11,266 bases of DNA, taken from Bdellovibrionales bacterium. GTDB taxonomy: Bacteria; Bdellovibrionota; UBA2361; JAGRAS01. Position 1 is the stretch's first letter. The number at the start of each line of letters is the position of its first letter. The stretch is taken from NCBI GenBank assembly GCA_020434465.1, contig JAGRAS010000024.1, positions 1 through 11,266 on the forward strand, in the 5' to 3' direction. Made by a program: the position numbers and the translations under genes. The notes beneath the pieces were generated by a model, which was not told where the DNA came from, searched no databases, and was given only the letters and a program-made list of their open reading frames with translations. Shown here piece by piece: positions 6,529 to 11,266 of this stretch.

Positions 6529-6631
6529 AAAATTCTAAAAAATCTAGTACGAATATAAAGTCGAGATTCCATTAAATTTGTTTCCATTTTTTTAAAAGTT
6601 TAGAATAGGATTTAAATTTGAATGATTTAGC

Positions 6632-6660
6632 TTGAGAAACAATATTTGATATGTGATTAT
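6632..6660 (+). promoter_or_regulatory. Candidate sigma70 promoter for the ybaK-like gene
   Basis: TTGAGA (6632-6637) and GATTAT (6655-6660) are 17 nt apart, with a TG extended -10 directly before the latter. Transcription would start around 6667, giving a roughly 20-nt leader before ATG 6687. GAGAA (6634-6638) and TTCTC (6660-6664) form a short inverted repeat over the promoter that could be an operator or chance. Confidence 0.4.
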
Positions 6661-6686
6661 TCTCTTCTAAAATACAGGAGCTTAAA

Positions 6687-7190
6687 ATGATGGAACATAA
6701 ACCAACCAATCCACAGCAGTTAAACTCACATCAATTCTTATTAGATAAAGAAATCCCATTTGAACGAGCAAGTTTTTCAACTAGCACTGAAAAAGGTGCT
6801 GCAAATGTTGCTCAAGCCTTGGGATTTAAGGATCGTCAAATGGTAAAAACTTTAATTTATGAAATAGTGGATACTGGTGAAACGGTTTTAGTAATGCTGG
6901 GAGGCGATCAATTTGGCCAATCAGGTAAGCTTAAGAAAGCTATTGGTTCAAGAAATATTAAAATGGCTTCATTTGAAAAGGTTAAAGAAATAACTGGTTA
7001 CGAAGTTGGTTCAATACCTCCTTTCTCATGGCAGCCTGCCGGGTTTAGAACTTTTATTGAGCGATCTTTACTTGAAGAAACAAAATTAGGTGTGGGAACT
7101 GGGCAATGGGGCGAAGAAATTATTATTTCACCAAATGCACTTGTACAAGCTTCTAGCGCAGAGGTGGTAGATATTGCAAAAGAAGATTAA
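6687..7190 (+). CDS. YbaK/aminoacyl-tRNA deacylase domain protein
   Basis: Single-domain member of the YbaK/ProXp/PrdX trans-editing family, which hydrolyses mischarged aminoacyl-tRNAs (Cys-, Ala- or related tRNA-Pro species depending on subfamily). The domain fills the protein: KGAANVAQALG (about 36-46), VKTLIYEI (53-60), VLVMLGGDQ (68-76), SGKLKKAIG (80-88), and TGYEVGSIPPFSW (103-115), a hallmark of the family. GVGTGQWG then EEIIISPNALVQASSA finish it. At 167 aa its length is normal. AGGAG at 6676-6680 lies 6 nt before ATG 6687, a strong start signal; the adjacent ATG 6690 is also possible. It is a single gene, convergent with the hydrolase and overlapping it by 3 nt. Substrate cannot be read from the sequence. 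Confidence 0.85.
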   Translation: MMEHKPTNPQQLNSHQFLLDKEIPFERASFSTSTEKGAANVAQALGFKDRQMVKTLIYEIVDTGETVLVMLGGDQFGQSGKLKKAIGSRNIKMASFEKVKEITGYEVGSIPPFSWQPAGFRTFIERSLLEETKLGVGTGQWGEEIIISPNALVQASSAEVVDIAKED

Positions 7191-8233
7191 ATATAAATCC
7201 TATCGCAAAGTGCCCTAAGTGACTTTTGTGCTTCAGTGTTTCTAAAAAAATGATCTCCACAAAGTGGAGTGAAGTTTGCTTTTTCTTTTAGAGCTTTGAA
7301 AAGTTTTAAACTAAACTCCATTGGCAATACACGATCTTCAAAACTATGCGCTATGTTTATAATAGGAATTCGAAGTAATTCAGGAGAAATTTGTTCTAGC
7401 CAATCATTCTCTAAAAAATAATTGTTTAGTCTATAATGCATGCAAACTCTTAAGTAGGTCATTAACTTAAGTGCCTTTTCTCGTGGTAAATTAGTATAGT
7501 CCATTGCAGCTTGAAGACTATATTCATGGTCAGAGCTTAAAATCAAAGGTGCTACATATTTAGTTAACTCATCTCCGTGAGATGCTCCAAAGCTACTTTC
7601 TCTTAACTTTTTTAGTCCTGGGGATCTTTGGTATTCATTTAATAACAACAAATCAACTGCTTCATTGCATGCTAAAAATGGAGCAACACACGTTAATGAT
7701 CTACAATGTTCTATCTCTCCTGCTGCATAGATACATGCAAGTGTAGCTCCCATTGAATGCCCAAAGACATGCCAATCGGTAATGCCAAGATATTTTCTCA
7801 CATATTTATGATCAATTACTAAATTTCTAGTAGTGTTCCCAACTAATTCACCTTCAGGAAAGCAGCCGATTGATCCACGTTGTCTGATTAAAATAATTCG
7901 CATTGTATTTGGGTTAAGAAAGCCTAAGTTTTCAGGTTTAATATCTAGAGTTGGTCCACCATGGATCAAAACTACTGGCTCCCCTTCTATATTACCATAT
8001 TGTGAAACAAGAATTTCATGCTGCGGTTCGCGTTCATCCGACTTTGGAACTGGTACAAGCTCTTCACTTAAAAGCTCTGCTTGTGGATATAGAGGTTCTT
8101 TCTCTGAAGTAAAGTTTAGGGCAAGGCCTTTAAAATCAACAATGCCAGTTAGGTTTTCACAGCCTTTAATTGGGATATAGGCTTGCGAAAAATGTGTTTT
8201 GTAATGTGTTGGTTCCAAAGTAAGACTTCTCAA
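7187..8233 (-). CDS. Alpha/beta hydrolase, proline iminopeptidase-like
   Basis: Peptidase S33-like hydrolase resembling proline iminopeptidase, which removes N-terminal proline from peptides. The oxyanion-hole strand VVLIHGGPT (87-95), QRG (118-120), GNTTRNLV (132-139) and YLGITDWHVFG (148-158) follow the family pattern. The likely triad is Ser160 (GHSMGA), Asp300 (SFEDRVLPM) and His328 (GDHFF). Classical enzymes have GGSWGS around Ser and DQRG where this has RQRG, so substrate may differ. About 60 residues precede the conserved part, with no signal peptide, suggesting a cytoplasmic enzyme. The start is TTG 8233, supported by AGG 5 nt upstream and the absence of any nearby in-frame ATG. The stop TAA shares a TTAA with the ybaK-like stop on the other strand. 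Confidence 0.8.
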   Translation of the reverse strand: MRSLTLEPTHYKTHFSQAYIPIKGCENLTGIVDFKGLALNFTSEKEPLYPQAELLSEELVPVPKSDEREPQHEILVSQYGNIEGEPVVLIHGGPTLDIKPENLGFLNPNTMRIILIRQRGSIGCFPEGELVGNTTRNLVIDHKYVRKYLGITDWHVFGHSMGATLACIYAAGEIEHCRSLTCVAPFLACNEAVDLLLLNEYQRSPGLKKLRESSFGASHGDELTKYVAPLILSSDHEYSLQAAMDYTNLPREKALKLMTYLRVCMHYRLNNYFLENDWLEQISPELLRIPIINIAHSFEDRVLPMEFSLKLFKALKEKANFTPLCGDHFFRNTEAQKSLRALCDRIYI

Positions 8234-8251
8234 TATGACCTAAAACAAAGG

Positions 8252-8280
8252 ATTATAATACTAATTGTTTTCTGAGTCAC
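8252..8280 (-). promoter_or_regulatory. Candidate promoter for the alpha/beta hydrolase
   Basis: On the minus strand GTGACT (8280-8275), a 17-nt spacer and a perfect TATAAT (8257-8252) precede the TTG start at 8233. The predicted transcript would have a leader of only about 12 nt, still including the AGG ribosome binding site at 8241-8239. Confidence 0.5.
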
Positions 8281-8341
8281 ATATTATTTCTTAAAAAAAG
8301 CTAAGTGAAATTTGTTACCTGGGGTGTATCAATAAAGACCC

Positions 8342-9646
8342 TTATTTAATTACAAATTTTTTCTTAACAGTAACTTTTTTCCCTTCATCTGGTGTAAATC
8401 TTGATGTCATAAAAACTTTGATTTTTTTTGATGATTCAAGCAGTTTTCTAGCATTTGAATTTAAAACAAATTGAGGATTTGGTCGCTCACCAAAAAAAAC
8501 TGAGTTTTCTAAAGCTTTTTTCGAAAACTTTGGTTTTACACCTTTGGCCTTTTTCTTTGGTTTGATTATTATATGTGTTTGAATTATTCCATCTGCTGGG
8601 CCAGGTTGTAAATCAGCCGCCGGAACATCTAATGTTAATACTCCTATTTCTTTTAGAGTTCGACTTTCACTATTTCGATAATCTCGCATAATTTCTTCAC
8701 CAAGCTTACCATATTGTTGAAGCCACTCACGAATATCTGAGCTTACAGGAATTGGGTTTTCTACTGGAGGATTTGCTGGTGGTTCTCCTGGCGCTGGTGG
8801 AGTGTAGCCAAACAAAGTAAATGGGTCGACTGGATCGGGAAGTCCTTTTGAGTGCTTAGCGCTAACTGTAATTTTTGCAAACCAAACAATAGTATTATGT
8901 TGCACTAATGTTTCTTCAGTATTGAAAAATCCTTCATATTGATAACGATAAGCTGAAGAAAAGTTTGTTGAGTTTTCATTAAACTCAACATAGGCATCTC
9001 TTAAACGATAATCTAATTGGCCAAGTAAAGTTTCATCTGCTGGCGCTGCAAAATCTGGAAAATATTCACCGAAGTTTTGTACAGAATCGCCAGACATCAA
9101 GCTAGCTTTCGCTGTTCTACATTGACCAGGAAAGGCCGCGCTTTCATCCATAATAGATGCTAATGAACTTACATTTCGTGCAGAATGCGGGAGTGGTATT
9201 GTCATTTTTACAACTCCATTAAGCACTTCATTTATCTTTGGGAAATATGGCAAACTTGAATTATAAGAAAAGTTTCCTGTGCAGCTTCCGTTTCCGCTTG
9301 CAGTTTTATAATTTGCTTTGCCACCGGCTGTAAGCACAATTGCTTGCTCAAGCTGAAGCGTTTTACCACCAAAATAGCGCCCGCGCCAAAGTATGTCGAT
9401 TCCTGCTTGGTAGTTATAATTTCTAAAATCAGAGTTATCTATAAAATCTTCAGAAAAAGAGAATGTAGCACCAGTAAATCGAATTTCAATATCTGTTGGC
9501 AGTTCTGCAAAGGAGTTTGCTGGTAATGAAAAAACAAAAAGAGAAAATATTAAAAACAAACGAAAAGTAAGCGTCTTGTGAAAAAACTTATTGCAAAAAA
9601 ATTTTGTTGGGAAATTTAATATAAACAACAGGCTTTGAAATCTCAT
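8342..9646 (-). CDS. Secreted protein of unknown function, Pro-rich linker
   Basis: Not recognised. The first 47 residues form a long signal peptide: a basic N-region to about residue 29, a hydrophobic core LFLIFSLFVFSL (30-41), and a probable cleavage after ANSFA. The mature protein starts with a region (48-265) rich in aromatic residues and alternating strand-like stretches, with two cysteines (about 122 and 176) that could form a disulfide. A proline-rich linker (about 267-300, with TPPAPGEPP) leads to a C-terminal part with a short helical segment and a Lys-rich stretch (about 362-378). It ends in beta-like KKVTVKKKFVIK. AAGG at 9658-9655 sets ATG 9646 as start; an in-frame GTG lies at 9655. 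It has its own promoter candidate and 65 nt separate it from panD. Periplasmic or surface location is inferred; no catalytic motif is seen. Confidence 0.8.
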   Translation of the reverse strand: MRFQSLLFILNFPTKFFCNKFFHKTLTFRLFLIFSLFVFSLPANSFAELPTDIEIRFTGATFSFSEDFIDNSDFRNYNYQAGIDILWRGRYFGGKTLQLEQAIVLTAGGKANYKTASGNGSCTGNFSYNSSLPYFPKINEVLNGVVKMTIPLPHSARNVSSLASIMDESAAFPGQCRTAKASLMSGDSVQNFGEYFPDFAAPADETLLGQLDYRLRDAYVEFNENSTNFSSAYRYQYEGFFNTEETLVQHNTIVWFAKITVSAKHSKGLPDPVDPFTLFGYTPPAPGEPPANPPVENPIPVSSDIREWLQQYGKLGEEIMRDYRNSESRTLKEIGVLTLDVPAADLQPGPADGIIQTHIIIKPKKKAKGVKPKFSKKALENSVFFGERPNPQFVLNSNARKLLESSKKIKVFMTSRFTPDEGKKVTVKKKFVIK

Positions 9647-9674
9647 ATCTAGCACCTTGAGGTTATGGTGCAGA

Positions 9675-9702
9675 ATTCTAGCAAATTAAAATTTTAAATC
9701 AA
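9675..9702 (-). promoter_or_regulatory. Candidate promoter for the secreted protein gene
   Basis: On the minus strand TTGATT (9702-9697) and TAGAAT (9680-9675) are 16 nt apart, placing the transcript start about 20 nt before ATG 9646. This suggests the secreted protein gene is transcribed separately from panD, though read-through is possible because no terminator is seen between them. Confidence 0.4.
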
Positions 9703-9711
9703 AAAATAATA

Positions 9712-10098
9712 CTAACCTGCTAATTTCCTTGGGCCAGGTATTTCCTTTCTTAACTCTTTTGGTCTGTTATTTTGATCTACAAAAATTAGCTTAGGCTCAA
9801 AGCTAGAAACTTCCTTTGAGTTTAAATATTCAAAAGCGGCAATAATAACTAAATCCCCTGGGCTTACTAAATGCGCAGCTGCACCATTTACACTTATGTC
9901 CCAAGAATTTTTAGCCCCTTCTATTGCATAAGTTTCAAAACGAGAACCATTGTTAATGTTCCATACAGCAACGGCTTCATTTGTTACTATGCCTGATAAG
10001 CTCATCAGTTCAGGAGGTAAAGTTATGCTGCCCTCATAATGAAGATCAGCATGAGTAACTGTTGCTCGGTGGATTTTAGCTCTTAATATTTTTCTCAA
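9712..10098 (-). CDS. panD: Aspartate 1-decarboxylase (pyruvoyl enzyme)
   Basis: Converts L-aspartate to beta-alanine for pantothenate and CoA synthesis. The zymogen self-cleaves between Gly24 and Ser25 to form the pyruvoyl group. The conserved HADLHYEGS (16-24 or so) contains that cleavage site. Lys8 in RAKIHR, Arg and Tyr in GSRFETYAI (about 51-59), and the Asn of SVNGAAAH (about 69-76) supply the known active-site residues. At 128 aa it has the normal length. The start is TTG 10098: in-frame stops lie upstream and no ATG is available, and no strong ribosome binding site is visible. A possible promoter is GTTACT (10147-10142) and TATAAA (10124-10119), 17 nt apart. panB and panC are not in the window. 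Confidence 0.93.
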   Translation of the reverse strand: MRKILRAKIHRATVTHADLHYEGSITLPPELMSLSGIVTNEAVAVWNINNGSRFETYAIEGAKNSWDISVNGAAAHLVSPGDLVIIAAFEYLNSKEVSSFEPKLIFVDQNNRPKELRKEIPGPRKLAG

Positions 10099-10166
10099 TT
10101 TTTTAATATTATCAAAATTTTATATCTACTTCATCCAAAATAGTAACAGCTATTCTTAAATAGCAA

Positions 10167-10183
10167 AAGCATTCCTAATGCTT
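10167..10183. repeat. Perfect 7-bp inverted repeat in the panD upstream region
   Basis: AAGCATT and AATGCTT flank a 3-nt CCT spacer in the region between panD and the rightward genes. On the minus strand it is followed by TTTTGCTATTT, terminator-like but with an A/T-rich stem. It could be an operator or a small hairpin. TTATGAATAATT also occurs twice as a direct repeat (10182-10193 and 10216-10227). Confidence 0.4.
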
Positions 10184-10217
10184 ATGAATAATTAAAGCTT
10201 GAAAAGGATTTATTTTT

Positions 10218-10286
10218 ATGAATAATTTATGGCAACCTCTAAATAGTGTTAGAGCATTCAGGGCTCAAATAAAGCAGTATGGTTAA
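10218..10286 (+). CDS. Short 22-codon ORF overlapping the downstream gene
   Basis: ATG 10218 is preceded by AAGGA at 10204-10208 with a 9-nt spacing, a much better ribosome binding site than that of the downstream gene. It encodes 22 residues beginning MNNLWQPL and ends at TAA 10286. The next gene's ATG at 10279 lies inside it, out of frame (8-nt overlap). This layout fits a leader peptide that couples translation to the downstream gene. A frameshift at the start of a longer protein is the alternative. No protein family is recognised. Confidence 0.45.
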   Translation: MNNLWQPLNSVRAFRAQIKQYG

Positions 10287-11266
10287 TATTAGAGAAAATT
10301 TCTTAGAAGCATCTATACAAGAAGTTTTGCTAGGGAATAAACTTCCTTTTGAAAATACAGATCCTAGTCCTGCTCAACGCGGCTCCCTAGCCCAACCTTT
10401 AGCCCATGAAAGTTTTTCTCAGCGGGCTTTATTTTTAAGTGATTATCCAAATATTGAGCTTTCTGCACATGATGCAATTAAATATTTAAATGAATTTACA
10501 AAGATTAAAGCCGGGGAAGTTCCAATTCGAGTGTTAGTTTGTTTTGAGAGGTTGGGGCTTATTGCAATTGTGCAGAATGCTAATTTTACTTCTGCTCGTG
10601 CAACTGAAATAACAAAAGCAGATTTATTAGCTAATATTAAATATCTAAATGATAAGAAAGGAACTTGCGACTCTCAAGACAGTCAAATTGAAATTTTAAA
10701 AGCTAAGTTACTTAGAGTGGATCTCTATCCAAATTTAGGCACTTACTATTCTTCATTCCAAGATAAAAGAATTGCCTTAACAAGAGTTGCAAAAGACTTG
10801 CTTGAGTTTGCTAAAAAATTTCACTTGAGAGACAAGAATTTTATTGAGCTATGGGAAACTTATACTATTGTAAGTGCCACTCCTTTTCAGCGTGCTGCCA
10901 TGCCTAAAATTTCACATGAAATTTACAGTGTTCACCAAGATTTACAAGTTGCATTTCAATACACCAAAAGCAGGTGGCCAGGTAAACATAATTTAGATAA
11001 GCTTTATCCAGAACTTTTTACAGCTGCATGCCAGCTTGATGTACTAAGTTATAATTTACTAAATCACCCTCAATTATATGGATATACTTATGAGGCTCCA
11101 AGGGTAGTTAAAGAAAGTATTGAAAAAATGTTGGCCGTAATACAAAAAACTATTGATGAAATTACTCCTTTTATTATCGCTCCTTATGGGATTGATAAAA
11201 ACTTGCATTTACAAAGTGAAGAGTCTGATAGGCAAGTTAAAAATAAAGTAATTGCTACTGGTGTTT
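10279..11266 (+). CDS. Unrecognised protein, 3' end beyond window
   Basis: An open frame runs from ATG 10279 to the window end without a stop: 329 complete codons. The frame is closed by TAA just upstream (10270-10272), so this ATG is the first available. No family is recognised. The product looks soluble and mostly helical, with no signal peptide or membrane segment. Recognisable stretches are IRVLVCFERLGLIAIVQ (about residues 83-99), suggesting a buried beta strand, and long amphipathic segments such as LTRVAKDLLEFAKKFHL. Codon choice matches its neighbours and supports a real gene. No clear ribosome binding site is present, so translation may depend on the overlapping short ORF. Confidence 0.75.
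   Translation, partial: MVNIRENFLEASIQEVLLGNKLPFENTDPSPAQRGSLAQPLAHESFSQRALFLSDYPNIELSAHDAIKYLNEFTKIKAGEVPIRVLVCFERLGLIAIVQNANFTSARATEITKADLLANIKYLNDKKGTCDSQDSQIEILKAKLLRVDLYPNLGTYYSSFQDKRIALTRVAKDLLEFAKKFHLRDKNFIELWETYTIVSATPFQRAAMPKISHEIYSVHQDLQVAFQYTKSRWPGKHNLDKLYPELFTAACQLDVLSYNLLNHPQLYGYTYEAPRVVKESIEKMLAVIQKTIDEITPFIIAPYGIDKNLHLQSEESDRQVKNKVIATGV

Noticed and set aside
6634..6664. GAGAA...TTCTC inverted repeat as an operator controlling the sbnA-like operon
   Set aside because: The arms match over only 5 bp and the intervening bases pair poorly; noted under the promoter but not claimed as a regulatory site.
270..8233. A proline-centred functional cluster (tRNA-Pro, YbaK-like deacylase, iminopeptidase-like hydrolase)
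   Set aside because: The genes are far apart, on different strands and separated by unrelated operons; the shared theme is probably chance.

Overview
The window is AT-rich bacterial DNA, roughly one third G+C by eye, with compact genes and normal bacterial start signals, including several TTG starts. A Sec-type signal peptide on one protein, panD, a proline-iminopeptidase-like hydrolase and bacterial tRNA genes suggest a low-GC Gram-negative bacterium. The sequence alone does not fix the phylum. The aspartyl-tRNA synthetase is of the archaeal/eukaryotic type, which is a minority form in bacteria. No phage, IS element or CRISPR array is visible.

Layout. Positions 1-455 hold two divergent tRNA genes: tRNA-Ala(GGC) on the minus strand and tRNA-Pro(GGG) on the plus strand. 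Each has a plausible promoter in the shared spacer. An inverted 18-nt copy of the tRNA-Pro T-arm/acceptor strand lies downstream, next to a strong hairpin. Positions 456-3054 (minus) carry a type I L-asparaginase followed one nucleotide later by aspS. Positions 3271-6528 hold the most distinctive block. A plus-strand folate-type formyltransferase runs tail-to-tail into a minus-strand three-gene operon (sbnA-like, sbnB-like, sbnI-like) that should make L-2,3-diaminopropionate (L-Dap) from serine and glutamate. Positions 6687-8233 hold a YbaK-type aminoacyl-tRNA deacylase and a convergent alpha/beta hydrolase whose stop codons share a TTAA. Positions 8342-10098 (minus) carry panD (aspartate 1-decarboxylase) and an unrecognised secreted protein with a proline-rich linker. 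From 10218 on the plus strand, a 22-codon ORF with a good ribosome binding site overlaps the start of an unrecognised gene that leaves the window at 11266.

How the genes fit together. SbnI-like kinase would give O-phospho-L-serine. SbnA-like enzyme would condense it with glutamate, and SbnB-like dehydrogenase would release L-Dap and 2-oxoglutarate. No NRPS, NIS synthetase, ATP-grasp ligase or transporter is visible, so the Dap end product is unknown. The adjacent formyltransferase makes an N-formylated Dap derivative a testable idea. The remaining genes are housekeeping, with an aspartate theme (asparaginase, AspRS, PanD) that may be coincidental.
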